64,000 nucleotides of DNA from CBDAPI01 sp965248635 (GTDB lineage Bacteria; Acidobacteriota; UBA6911; RPQK01; CBDAPI01): positions 992,001 through 1,056,000 of the forward strand of contig OZ252114.1 of NCBI GenBank assembly GCA_965248635.1, in the 5' to 3' direction. The notes beneath the pieces are model-generated. The model worked only from the letters and a program-made list of their open reading frames with translations, made no database searches and was not told the origin of the DNA. The translations under genes and the position numbers were made by a program. Positions 8,969 through 17,857 of this stretch are shown in pieces. How positions within the stretch are numbered: position 1 is the stretch's first letter; every line of letters begins with the position of its first letter.

Positions 8969-10238
8969 TCATAAAGGCGTCCCGACATAGCCCCCGACGT
9001 CGAACCTCAACGGAGCGGGCTGGGAGCGCACTTCGATATCCTCCCGGCCCGCCACCAGCGGTAGGCAAGCCTCGGAGAGATACACGTCCTCGAGCGCGAG
9101 AGTATCCCGGACGTGAACGACCTGAGGACCCTCGGGCCGGTTCGGCGACGTGCGTATCGCCGCCTCGAGAGCGTCGCGGTCGTTAGCGCAAACGACCGGG
9201 GTGCGTGCAGCCGATGGTGCGCAACCGGTCAGCGCGTTGAGCGACGTCACGCGATGATTCACCTTCTCGATGAACCTCTGGGTCACGAACTCGACCAGTC
9301 CCATTCCGACGGCGTTGCCGTCACTCTCCTCGGACAGGTCGCTGACGACGATGCGCATGATACTCGGCATGCCCTCGCACCACGGGACACCCTGGACGTA
9401 TCCGTAGACACTGCGGCCTATGATATTCGTGTCCAGCCCGGCACCCGAGATGTTCTTGCCCATGCGGTCGCAGAAGAGGACGTCGATCTCGTCCAGCGGC
9501 AGCCGCCCCATCAATCCCCGCGCTTCCTCGAGCAGCGTCTCTTCCGCCTCGAAGAAACCGTCCAGCCCCACTGCGGCGATCTTGGCGGTCTCGTGGTAGG
9601 CGTTCTCGAGGATCGCGATGCCACCGATGATCTTTCCGCTCTCGATGATCTTCTCGGTGACCCCGCGGATGGCGGCCCCGAGCCCTACCCTGAAAAGGTT
9701 ACGGTGGATCTCCCGCGCGCCGTTGTACTTGCCCAGTCCGATGGCACAGATCTTCGTCAGGCCGCTCTCGATTTGCCCCTTGTAGTCCGTGTGCGGCTTG
9801 ATCCGATTCATCAGGAGAATGCCGTCCGCCTCCCACGCCGCTTCGGCGATCAGCGTCTCGACGCCGTCCTTCGATCGTCCCACACTGCGCGTTTCCATGG
9901 CGGCATGAACGGGGCACTCCATCGTCTCCTCGGACACGCCGTAGTGGGCGATCAGGTGCGCCTGAGCTTCGGCTTGCGCGCCGCCGTGGCTTCCCATGGC
10001 GGGAATGATGAACGGAGCCTCGTCGTGACTCTTGAGGAAGTCGACGGCCGCTCGCGCGACGTCGGCGATTCCCTTGATGCGACGACTTCCCACGGTCACG
10101 CCGATTTTCGCGCCCGCGGCGATGGTTCCCGAGGGAAAGAGGTTCGAGTTCCAACTGAACCTCCCTGGCGACGTCTCTAACGCGCGGCCGGATGAAGGTC
10201 TGACGAGCGTTGAACATGCGTGGGATCTGAACAGGCAT
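8969..10238 (-). pseudogene. LarA-like (DUF2088) protein, one +1 frameshift near the 5' end
   Basis: An ATG at 10238 opens MPVQIPRMFNARQTFIRPRV, the usual start of this family, but after about 33 codons the frame is lost and the remainder lies one base over, from about 10140 to 8969 (ELEP, then LFPSGTIAAGAKIGVTVGSR, then RIKGIADVARAAVDF and PAMGSHGG). The span of 1270 nt is one base longer than a multiple of three, as expected for a single inserted base. The large part contains NRIKPHTDYKG, CAIGLGKYNGA and CDRMGKNISGAG stretches of LarA-like proteins. LarA itself is a nickel-pincer lactate racemase; what this subfamily acts on is not known. Error or real mutation cannot be separated here. A shorter product from GTG 10099 is possible but would lack the N-terminus. 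Confidence 0.8.
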
Positions 10239-10334
10239 CTTACTCTCGATGGGGACTCACCCCTTCAACAGCTGGTTGATCGCGGGATTATACTCTCGCG
10301 ATCGATCTGGTGGAAGTAGAGATGGCGAGAGCCG

Positions 10335-10505
10335 TCATTCCTTTACCTTCATCCAAAAAGGCGCGGTAGCAAACCATAAGGTTGTGCCCGCCAGCATCAA
10401 ACTGGCATGCGTGTTCCAAGAGAGAACACGTTGAGCAACCAGGAATGCTGGAATGACGGTCAGACCAAGGGCAGCCAGCGACAATAACTTCAAAATGGTT
10501 TTCAT
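10335..10505 (-). CDS. Small two-segment membrane protein next to NCS1 permease
   Basis: This 56-residue protein (starting MKTILKLLSLAALG, ending APFWMKVKE) has two predicted membrane segments, about residues 5-25 and 31-50. Its ATG at 10505-10503 overlaps the stop of the NCS1 permease gene in an ATGA arrangement, so translation is coupled. I infer a small partner or assembly subunit of the permease, purely from coupling. No named family is recognised. Confidence 0.7.
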   Translation of the reverse strand: MKTILKLLSLAALGLTVIPAFLVAQRVLSWNTHASLMLAGTTLWFATAPFWMKVKE

Positions 10506-11908
10506 GCGGTCTCTTGTACAGGTTTTGTAGATTCGGTTTTCTGTTGCGCGTAGCCGATTCCTAGATAAAGCGCCGTCGCGATGAACCATCCCGGCAGGCC
10601 GAGGAAGAAAATTTCCAGGCCCCACTGAGAGTTGATCAACCAGCAGATAGCCAGTGTTCCCCCCCAGGCTATTGCCGCAGGCCAGCTAAAGAGAATACCT
10701 TTCCACTCGGCATAGTTCTGCTTGAGCCCAAGTATAGGGAAAAGCCAGAAGTCGGCAAAGATGACCGCGCCCATAGGCATCAAGGTGAGCCCATAGAGCG
10801 CCACAAAGTCGAGCAATCTCATCATCAGCGCCGGAAACAGGGCGGCAAGGGTCGTAACAGCCCCAATGGCGAGCGTAACCTTCCACCGCTTCCAGTTTGG
10901 TGTGATGGTCTGCAAGGCAAGTCCTGCGCGGTAGATGGTTGGATTTGCGGTCGTCCATCCGGCAACGACAACGCAGATAGCCCCTGCGGCGCCTGCCCCC
11001 AGGAAAGCAATCGGTCCGGGAGCCACTTCCCCGAGCGCAGCCGCACACAGAATGCCGGAGGCGATCCACGCTACAAAGTGCCCCAAGTACATCCCCAGCC
11101 CGCTGAAAAACCCATATTGCCACTTCCGGGCATAGCGGAGAATCGTGAGGTCGGCCATGCCGATGTGCATGGCCATATTGCAGAACCAGGCAAAGAACAT
11201 GACATGCCACAAGGTGAATTTCGTTTGACCTTCGAGCGGTACACCGGTCCATATCTTTTGGTTGGCGACCTGCCAAAAATCACCGACTGAAGTCACACCG
11301 AGCTGAGGCAGCACCGCTGCGCCGGCCGCAACAAAAACCAGAAACATCCAGGGAACGGCAATCTTGGAGAAAACTGCGATCTTCTCGAATCCCAGAATCG
11401 CCAGTACAGTCACTACCATTCCTACCAGTAATACGGTCACCACCCATCCAATGCTGTTGGGATACACATCGTTGAGTTTTGGCATATCCATGCCGAAGGG
11501 AAGTCCGACTGCCGTTGCCGCAACCGATATCATCGCCCCGGCCAGAAAGCAAAACATCAGGGCATTGACAACATTGTAGATAATGAGCAGATAGGGGCCG
11601 GTAATCTTGCGCAACTGCCAGTAGAGGTTCAAGCGCGTGCGCGTGGCAATTGGAGCCGTCAGAAAAGCCCAACTCAGCATGGCAAGCAAGTTGCCGATGA
11701 TCAGCCCCAGAAACAGGTCGCCGGCCGCCACGCCATGGGCGACGAAGAGCGGTCCGATGATGAACTCAGTGCCCGCTACATGCTCGCCGGCATAGATGCC
11801 GGCAAAATTGCCGGTACCCTGGAGCTTGTCCAACGTAACCGGCTCGCGGTCAAACTCATAGAGTGCATCAAGCCGGTCCGTAAAGGTACTTGTTTGTGAC
11901 TCCGGCAT
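10502..11908 (-). CDS. NCS1-family nucleobase/allantoin-type cation symporter
   Basis: The 468-residue protein has about twelve hydrophobic segments and the N-terminal stretch GNFAGIYAGEHVAGTEFIIG characteristic of NCS1 (purine-cytosine permease) transporters, plus WWCNM-like FFAWFCNMAMHIGM in the middle and TTANPTIYRAGLALQ later. These carriers import cytosine, purines, allantoin, hydantoins or thiamine with Na+ or H+; substrate cannot be assigned. It is divergent from the U32-like gene at 12082 with 173 bp between, and is followed by a coupled small membrane protein. Confidence 0.9.
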   Translation of the reverse strand: MPESQTSTFTDRLDALYEFDREPVTLDKLQGTGNFAGIYAGEHVAGTEFIIGPLFVAHGVAAGDLFLGLIIGNLLAMLSWAFLTAPIATRTRLNLYWQLRKITGPYLLIIYNVVNALMFCFLAGAMISVAATAVGLPFGMDMPKLNDVYPNSIGWVVTVLLVGMVVTVLAILGFEKIAVFSKIAVPWMFLVFVAAGAAVLPQLGVTSVGDFWQVANQKIWTGVPLEGQTKFTLWHVMFFAWFCNMAMHIGMADLTILRYARKWQYGFFSGLGMYLGHFVAWIASGILCAAALGEVAPGPIAFLGAGAAGAICVVVAGWTTANPTIYRAGLALQTITPNWKRWKVTLAIGAVTTLAALFPALMMRLLDFVALYGLTLMPMGAVIFADFWLFPILGLKQNYAEWKGILFSWPAAIAWGGTLAICWLINSQWGLEIFFLGLPGWFIATALYLGIGYAQQKTESTKPVQETA

Positions 11909-12081
11909 AGACCCTACTAGAGTATGTACTGCATGGTTTTTCTGACCTGGCCTGCGCGTCTCTTTGTTCCCGAAAGCAGACTCAATCTCAATCTAAGAGC
12001 TGGAAGATTGAGCTGACTGGCTTCAGAATGGGACGATTGTAGTGCGGGAGTTGAAGGGGTACAAACCCAAGAGAGGCAACC

Positions 12082-13005
12082 ATGAGGCATTCCACGCGGG
12101 CACTCGAGCAACTCAATCTTCCAACCCGTGACGAGCTGGCGCCCTCAGCAAAGCGTTTTCCGGACGGTGGGCAGTTTCGGATTGAGATCCCCAGCACGGA
12201 AGGACTGGTGGCCCTGAGAGCCGCTCTCCAGGAGGCCGATCGCCTCGACTGCCCGGTCCACCGCTTCAGCCAGGGAAGTGGGATCCAGATGCTGGGTGAC
12301 GAAGAGTTAAGAGAGATCTGCGAAGTTGCCCGGGACAGGAACGTCGAATTCTGTCCCTTTGTGACACCCCGTGCCAACTGGGATACCGGCGCTTTATGGA
12401 CAGCTCCCATGGGCAAAGCGATCCAGTGGCAGAACCGGGGGGCCGACCAGCTGCGCTACTGTCTTGACGACATATTCCGAGCAACCGAAATCGGAATCAG
12501 AAGCTTTCTTCTGGCGGATATCGGATTGATCCAGATCGTGAGCCGCTTGAGAAAGCGTGGAAGTTTACCCGCCCACACAGTGATCAAGGCTTCAGCTGTG
12601 ATGGCACCCTCGAATCCGGCCTCTGTCCAAATCCTCGAGTCGCTGGGTGCAGACACCATTAACGTCGCCACAGACCTGAGCCCTGCGCAGTTGAGTGCTA
12701 TTCGTGCAGTCACCGCTGCGCCTCTGGATATCTACATTGAGAGCCCCGATGGACTGGGGGGGTTCGTCCGCCATCATGAGAGCCCCGAGATCATTCGAGG
12801 TGCCGCCCCCGTATACATCAAACTGGGATTGCGCAATGCCCCGGATATATACCCGGCTGGCAAGCACCTCGAAGCTACGGTTATCGATCTGTGTATCGAA
12901 CGCGTCCGCCGCCGCAAGCTGGTACTGGATCTGATCCGACGAGAGTATCCCGAAGCGGTGATGTCACCCCTTTTGACCGACGCCCTCGGGGTTCCAGAGC
13001 CGTAA
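12082..13005 (+). CDS. U32-peptidase-like TIM-barrel protein
   Basis: The 307-residue protein resembles the group usually annotated as peptidase U32-like: a TIM-barrel with FCPFVTPRANWDTGA, GIRSFLLADIGLI, GADTINVATDLSPAQL, PLDIYIESPDGLGGFVRHHE and YIKLGLRNAPDIYP. U32 relatives act in collagen degradation and tRNA or ubiquinone hydroxylation, and this subgroup has no settled role. The start ATG follows AGAGAGGCAACC, a plausible ribosome site. No signal peptide. The Cys-rich Fe-S motif of TrhP/UbiU-type proteins is not evident. The divergent NCS1 permease suggests a shared regulatory region, but a joint role is speculative. Confidence 0.7.
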   Translation: MRHSTRALEQLNLPTRDELAPSAKRFPDGGQFRIEIPSTEGLVALRAALQEADRLDCPVHRFSQGSGIQMLGDEELREICEVARDRNVEFCPFVTPRANWDTGALWTAPMGKAIQWQNRGADQLRYCLDDIFRATEIGIRSFLLADIGLIQIVSRLRKRGSLPAHTVIKASAVMAPSNPASVQILESLGADTINVATDLSPAQLSAIRAVTAAPLDIYIESPDGLGGFVRHHESPEIIRGAAPVYIKLGLRNAPDIYPAGKHLEATVIDLCIERVRRRKLVLDLIRREYPEAVMSPLLTDALGVPEP

Positions 13006-13035
13006 CCATCCACACTCCAGATCCAGCCCTCCGCG

Positions 13036-13055
13036 AACCTACATTCTCGTAGGTT
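13036..13055. promoter_or_regulatory. Dyad operator-like site 1 upstream of amt
   Basis: AACCTAC and GTAGGTT, a perfect 7-bp inverted repeat, flank ATTCTC. The same layout (CCTAC, six bases ending TTYTC, GTAGG) recurs at 13219-13236 and 13249-13266. It lies just downstream of the U32-like gene and about 310 bp before the sigma-54 promoter, a distance at which an enhancer could still act. Confidence 0.5.
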
Positions 13056-13218
13056 TGTTGCCTTCGATCAGCGTCCCCGGCTTCGGGCGCCAGCAGGGTA
13101 CTCAAGTTCACAGCCCCTCCCTACCCGCCCATTTCAAGTTCAGGCGCAGGAAGCCTGCGATTCGGGCTGCTGTCGGGCGATCTAAGAGATGAGAAATGAC
13201 TCTCCAGAGTTGCTGGAA

Positions 13219-13266
13219 TCCCACGTTTTCGTAGGACAACATGGAGAATCCTACCTTTTCGTAGGT
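13219..13266. promoter_or_regulatory. Paired dyad operator-like sites 2 and 3 upstream of amt
   Basis: Site 2 (13219-13236) reads TCCCACGTTTTCGTAGGA and site 3 (13249-13266) TCCTACCTTTTCGTAGGT. Their centres are 30 bp apart, close to three helical turns, and about 100-145 bp upstream of the -24 element, the usual enhancer distance. I infer binding by a sigma-54 activator, possibly the product of 14741-16309. The sites do not match the NtrC or NifA consensus. The region from 13006 to 13426 otherwise contains no gene that I can support. Confidence 0.55.
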
Positions 13267-13363
13267 ACCCAGGGCTCGATTCGAGCGGCTATTTCATCCG
13301 CGCAGAGTTCGCAACTATCTACAAATCAAAGAAACTCTGTGCGGGTCGTCGCCCTGAGCGTTT

Positions 13364-13380
13364 TTGGCAAGGAATGTGCA
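13364..13380 (+). promoter_or_regulatory. Sigma-54 (-24/-12) promoter of amt
   Basis: TTGGCA at 13364 and TGCA ending at 13380 place GG (13366-13367) and GC (13378-13379) exactly ten bases apart, the invariant spacing of sigma-54 promoters. The predicted start is near 13391, giving a leader of about 36 nt before the ATG at 13427. Ammonium transporter genes are classic sigma-54 targets, and a sigma-54 activator gene lies just downstream, which supports the call. Confidence 0.8.
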
Positions 13381-13426
13381 ATAGGAATCCTCGACGAGAG
13401 TACCAAGCTTTTCTTGAGGATGAGAG

Positions 13427-14714
13427 ATGGAGCTGAAGATCGCCCTGGATACCGTGTGGGTTGTTATCGCCGCCTGCCTGGTATTTTTCATGAACGCTGG
13501 TTTCGGAATGCTGGAGACTGGTTTTTGTCAGGCCAAGAACGCGGTGAACATTCTGGCCAAGAACTTCATTGTGTTCAGTGTCGCGGCGATTGCGTTCTGG
13601 GTCACGGGATTCGCTCTCATGTTCGGGGACGGCAATAGTCTTTTCGGTATGAGTGGATGGTTTCTCATCGGATCGGACAACAGTCCTAGCCTCCGGGGAA
13701 GCCTACGTCGGAGTCTTTTCAGCCCTGAGCTGGACGGGTGTCCCGCTGACCGCCAAGTTCTTCTTTCAGCTCGCCTTCGCCGCCACCGCTGCAACCATAG
13801 TCAGTGGGGCCGTCGCGGAAAGAATCAAGTTCTACAGCTACATCGCCTTTTCCTTTGTGCTGCTGGCGATAATCTACCCGATCGGAGGCCACTGGGTGTG
13901 GGGAGGAGGCTGGCTCTCTCAACTGGGTTTCTCGGACTTTGCGGGATCCACGGTGGTACACAGTGTTGGGGGCTGGGCGGCCCTGGTGGGGGCCTGCCTG
14001 CTGGGTGCCCGCGCTGGAAAGTACTTGCCGAACGGCGAAGTCCATCCCATTCCGGGGCACAACATGAGTCTGGCCACTCTCGGGACCTTCGTGCTCTGGC
14101 TGGGCTGGTTCGGATTCAATGCCGGCAGCACCATGGAAGCGGATCCGGAAGCCATTTCGGCGATCGCCGTGAACACCTTGATGGCGGCGGCCTCCGGCTG
14201 TCTACTTTCAACCGCGATCTCATCTCTTCTTTTGAAGGGGCCTGATTTGAGCATGATTCTCAACGGAACCCTGGCCGGACTGGTTGCGATCACTGCGTCC
14301 TGCAACGCAGTCAGCATTGCGGGTTCTGTTCTGATTGGGGCAGCGGCCGGAGTTCTGGTGGTGCTGGCTGTCCTGTTTTTTGATCGGATTCGAGTGGATG
14401 ATCCCGTGGGTGCGATCAGTGTCCACCTCGTGAACGGGGTCTGGGGAACTCTGGCGGTGGGCCTCTTCGCACTTGAAGGCGGGCTATTCTACGGAGGCGG
14501 TTTCCGACAGGTGCTGATCCAGCTCCTGGGCATTGTGTCGGTCGGGTTCCTGGTCGTGCTGGCCTCGGTTCTCACCTGGGTGGTACTGAGAGAGACCATT
14601 GGCATTCGCGTCGGGGCCGAGGAGGAAAGACTCGGGCTGGATCTCGAAGAACACGGTATGGAGGCCTATCCAGGGGTTTCCCATTCTGAACCGGAGTCAA
14701 CGGAAATCTCTTGA
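13427..14714 (+). pseudogene. amt: Ammonium transporter (Amt), one +1 frameshift
   Basis: The product is an Amt/Mep/Rh ammonium channel. Codons from the ATG at 13427 encode the first segments (MNAGFGMLETGFCQAKN, LFGMSGWFLIGSDNSP); then, at about 13689-13693, the frame shifts by one extra base and continues as ASGEAYVGVFSALSWTGVPL through AAATIVSGAVAERIKF-type sequence to the end at 14714. The span of 1288 nt is one base over a multiple of three. The signature DFAGSTVVHSVGGWAALVG, the pore His in GHNMSLATLG and the second His in VGAISVHLVNGVWG are present. Removing one base restores an ordinary Amt of about 428 residues. No glnB/glnK is adjacent. Either an inactivating mutation or a base-calling error. 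Confidence 0.88.
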
Positions 14715-14740
14715 ACACGAGAGTCGTGCAGGATCGGTAG

Positions 14741-16309
14741 TTACTCTCGAAAGCGCTTGCCGTTGATACCGAGCTTTCTGACTTTGTAGCCAATGATTCG
14801 TTCGGTTGTCTGGAGAAGGCGTGCTGCCCTGGCCCGGTTGCCCCGGGTTGTCTTCAAGGCATCCTGGATCAGTTCCCGTTCGTAGTTCTCAGTAGCTTCC
14901 GAGAGGGAGAGCCCCATGAGTGTTCCCGACGCTTCTGCGGTCTGCAGAGTGGGGGGCAGATGGTAACTGTGGATTACATTGTCATCACAGACGATCACAG
15001 CCCGTTCGATCGCATTCTCCAGCTCCCTGATGTTCCCAGGCCAATGGTACGAAGTCAGCATATCGATGGCGGGGGTTGAGATGCGTCGGACGTTCTTGCG
15101 GTGACGCGCGCTGTACTTCTCCAGGAAGTAGTCAGCCAGTAGCAGAAGGTCCGGCTTCCGATCACTCAGAGGCGGCAGAAAAATGGCGAAGACGTTGAGG
15201 CGATAGTACAGATCAACTCGGAAGTCTTTTTCCGAGATGGCCGATTCGAGATCTTTGTTGGTAGCGGCGATCAGTCGGACATCGGCCTTGACCGTCCTGG
15301 TACCACCCAACGGTTCGAACTCCTTTTCCTGCAGGACCCGAAGAAGCTTGACTTGGGTGCTCAGCCCGATCTCGCCGATTTCGTCCAGGAACAGGGTCCC
15401 CCCTTGGGCCACTTCAAAGCGTCCGGCTTTGTTTTTTTCAGCTCCCGTAAACGCTCCCCTTCGATACCCAAACAGCTCTGATTCGATCAAGGTCTCGGGC
15501 ATGGCGGCGCAGCTCACCTTGACAAAAGGCTTGTCGGCCCGCAGCGAGTTGTCATGGATCGAGCGTGCAATGAGTTCCTTTCCGGTTCCCGACGCTCCTC
15601 GCAGGAGAACCGTTGTGTTGGTGCGGGCAACCTGGGATATCTGCTCGTAAACCTGCCGGATGGCGCTGCTGTTGCCGACAATATTGGAGAAATCAAACCC
15701 GCTGGCAACCTGCAAGCCCAGGGACCCGACCTTACTTGAACGACTCCTCTGAAGTCGCTCGGCTTTCAAGATCGTACCCATCATCTGGGCCACCACCTCG
15801 ACGGACTGCAACGTCGTCGCATAATCTCGAAGAGGCTCAAACAGGACATCCATGCCCAGGGCGCCCACCACACGCAGGTCCAAGTGAATCGGGACGCACA
15901 AGAACGTCAGTTTTTGCCGGTCCTTCTCGTTCCGCTTCCCTGCCCGATTCAAGAACATCGGCTCGCGACTGATCTGAGGAATGACGACGGGCCTCCCGGA
16001 CTGAACGACCTTGCCGATAATTCCTTCACCCAGGTCGTAACGGGCCCGAAGTCCGGCCGTACTGAGCCCCTGTCCCGCTTCAATGTACAAGCTCTTGGAG
16101 TTCTCCTCCAGGAGAGCCACGATAGCCCGTACAGCAGCCACATGTTCTTCCAGAACCTCCATGAGACGGGGCAACGCCGCCCGCAGGTTGGGGCTGCTCG
16201 ACACGATTCGAATGACCTCGAGGACATAGGGGAAGACGCTCGACCCTGGCGAGGGGGTCTGCGCTGAGATGCGGCCAAGAGGTTTGTTCTTTTCCGGGTT
16301 AGGCTTCAA
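14741..16309 (-). CDS. Sigma-54-dependent transcriptional activator (GAF-AAA+-Fis HTH, NifA-like)
   Basis: The 522-residue protein has an N-terminal GAF sensor domain (about 25-190), a sigma-54-interaction AAA+ domain (about 205-440) with Walker A GASGTGKE, the sigma-54 contact loop GAFTGA and Walker B GGTLFLDEIGE, and a C-terminal Fis-type helix-turn-helix (about 475-515, NRARAARLLQTTERIIGYKV). Domain order matches NifA and related activators. The start is a TTG at 16309, without a strong ribosome site. It is convergent with the ammonium transporter, 26 bp away, and is a natural candidate to act at the dyads and sigma-54 promoter of that gene. The ligand of the GAF domain is unknown; nitrogen control is inferred from context. 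Confidence 0.92.
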   Translation of the reverse strand: MKPNPEKNKPLGRISAQTPSPGSSVFPYVLEVIRIVSSSPNLRAALPRLMEVLEEHVAAVRAIVALLEENSKSLYIEAGQGLSTAGLRARYDLGEGIIGKVVQSGRPVVIPQISREPMFLNRAGKRNEKDRQKLTFLCVPIHLDLRVVGALGMDVLFEPLRDYATTLQSVEVVAQMMGTILKAERLQRSRSSKVGSLGLQVASGFDFSNIVGNSSAIRQVYEQISQVARTNTTVLLRGASGTGKELIARSIHDNSLRADKPFVKVSCAAMPETLIESELFGYRRGAFTGAEKNKAGRFEVAQGGTLFLDEIGEIGLSTQVKLLRVLQEKEFEPLGGTRTVKADVRLIAATNKDLESAISEKDFRVDLYYRLNVFAIFLPPLSDRKPDLLLLADYFLEKYSARHRKNVRRISTPAIDMLTSYHWPGNIRELENAIERAVIVCDDNVIHSYHLPPTLQTAEASGTLMGLSLSEATENYERELIQDALKTTRGNRARAARLLQTTERIIGYKVRKLGINGKRFRE

Positions 16310-16461
16310 GGTGTCAGGGGCTCTTAGTAAGTCGCTTTCGAACAGGCTATTTCTCAGTTCCTTCGATCAGGTCTAGCGCGTTGCAGAACGCACCAACGAG
16401 TATAATCTATCTGCCCTTTGTTTCCGACATTTTTGTAGTTTTCTCAGTTTGAAATGGATTG

Positions 16462-17337
16462 TCAATCCCGCGCCTGGGCCTCAGCCCGCAATCGCCGACG
16501 TTGAAAAATCCAGGAGACTCCAATACTGCCCAGGTAGAGCACAATCATGGGGCCTACCCAGAAAGTCAGGTTGAGAGCATCGGGGGTGGGGGAGATGACG
16601 GCTGCCAGAATGACGATGAGCAGCACTGCGTAGCGGAAGTTTTTCCACAGGAAGCCGGGTGTGATCAGCCCGAACAGGGACAGAAATGCCACCAGCACGG
16701 GAAGCTGGAACACCCCCCCCATTCCGATCACGATGATGACTACAAAGCTGAAGTAATCGACGGCGGTCAGCATGGGCTGCAGACTCGCACCCAGCTCCCT
16801 GATCAAGAAATTCAGGGAAAGCGGAAGAATGAGGTAGTAGGCAAAGAGCCCGCCGGTGACGAAGAGCGCGGTTCCGGAGAGCAGAAACGGAATCGCATAC
16901 CTCTTTTCTTTTCGGTACAGGCCGGGAGAGATGAAAAGCCACACCTGGAGAAGCAGAAAGGGGCAGGCCAGGAAGATCCCAAAAGCCACCGCAATCTTGA
17001 GCCAGATCGTGAACGTGTCTGTCACCCGGGTGTACACCAGGTTCGGGACCGCATCCCCGAGGGGCGCTCGCAGAATCTGGAAGAGCTGCTCTCGAAAGAC
17101 CCATCCCGCCGCGCTGGTCAAGACCAGGGCGATCAGGGAATACATAATTCTCTTGCGCAGCTCATCCAGGTGTTCCAGAAAGGTCATCCGCCCACCCAGC
17201 TCCTTCTCTTCCGGTTCACCTCCGTCACTGTCTTCAACTGGTGCGCCGCTGTCGTAAATGGATGTCAGAGCGTCGTCGGCCGCTGGCTCAATCTGTTCAG
17301 ATACGGGTTGGTTCGGAGCCTTCGAGTCGTTTTCCAT
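16462..17337 (-). CDS. tatC: Twin-arginine translocase subunit TatC
   Basis: TatC is the receptor subunit of the Tat pathway in the inner membrane, which exports folded proteins. The 291-residue product has a charged N-terminal extension of about 45 residues, then the TatC hallmarks MTFLEHLDELRKRIM and six hydrophobic segments, with ending GPMIVLYLGSIGVSWIFQ. It follows tatA (58 bp spacing) on the same strand, forming a minimal TatAC system. Several likely substrates are in the window, including the aldo/keto reductase at 59155 (SRRDFFR) and the esterase at 62116 (RRAFLG). Confidence 0.95.
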   Translation of the reverse strand: MENDSKAPNQPVSEQIEPAADDALTSIYDSGAPVEDSDGGEPEEKELGGRMTFLEHLDELRKRIMYSLIALVLTSAAGWVFREQLFQILRAPLGDAVPNLVYTRVTDTFTIWLKIAVAFGIFLACPFLLLQVWLFISPGLYRKEKRYAIPFLLSGTALFVTGGLFAYYLILPLSLNFLIRELGASLQPMLTAVDYFSFVVIIVIGMGGVFQLPVLVAFLSLFGLITPGFLWKNFRYAVLLIVILAAVISPTPDALNLTFWVGPMIVLYLGSIGVSWIFQRRRLRAEAQARD

Positions 17338-17395
17338 GGATGGTCAGGCGGGATGGACTCAGTAGATGAAGTACGCGGCGAGCCGGGAGACGAGA

Positions 17396-17632
17396 TCAGT
17401 CTTTCACGATCTCATCCAGCTCTTGCTTTTCCTGATCGATGGCTTTCCGGAGATCATCCTCTTCGGCCCTCACCTCGGTTTCCCAGGTGCGTTTTAGGTC
17501 GTTGGTGGCCCGCTTGAACTCATTGAGACTCTTGCCTAGGGATCGGCCGATCTCCGGCAGCTTCCGAGGCCCGAAAACCAGCAGGGCAACGGTAAAAATG
17601 ACCATGAGTTCGGGAAAGCCAAGGTTAAACAT
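17396..17632 (-). CDS. tatA: Sec-independent translocase subunit TatA/TatB
   Basis: The 78-residue protein has one N-terminal membrane helix (FPELMVIFTVALLVFGP), the hinge FGPRKLPEIGRSLG and an acidic amphipathic tail, as in TatA/TatB pore proteins. Only one such gene precedes tatC, so it may serve both roles, as in minimal TatAC systems. The charged coiled tail is slightly TatB-like, but length fits TatA. Confidence 0.93.
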   Translation of the reverse strand: MFNLGFPELMVIFTVALLVFGPRKLPEIGRSLGKSLNEFKRATNDLKRTWETEVRAEEDDLRKAIDQEKQELDEIVKD

Positions 17633-17857
17633 GAAGAAGACTCCGCAGGGTTCAGTTTAAGTCAGGGTTTGCGAGCAAGTCAACAGAACCCGGAGGCCCC
17701 GGAAGACATGAAACACAGCAGGTTGTACGCTGCAAGTAAGTACTAGAATGAGCCAAGATCCGCCCAGCCGCATCTCTAACCGGGAGGAGTTGATTGCAGT
17801 CGTGCACTTCAGCGTCAGCGCTGTCACGTGCCCGCAGTGTTATACTGCCCAGGAATC

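Noticed and set aside
8969..10238. Programmed frameshift in the LarA-like gene
   Set aside because: No slippery heptamer with a downstream stem was found at the switch; a single-base insertion is the simpler reading.
13189..13638. Open frame overlapping the amt upstream region
   Set aside because: It covers the operator dyads and sigma-54 promoter, and its product (MRNDSPELLESHVFVG...) has no fold-like character; its end is inside amt in another frame.
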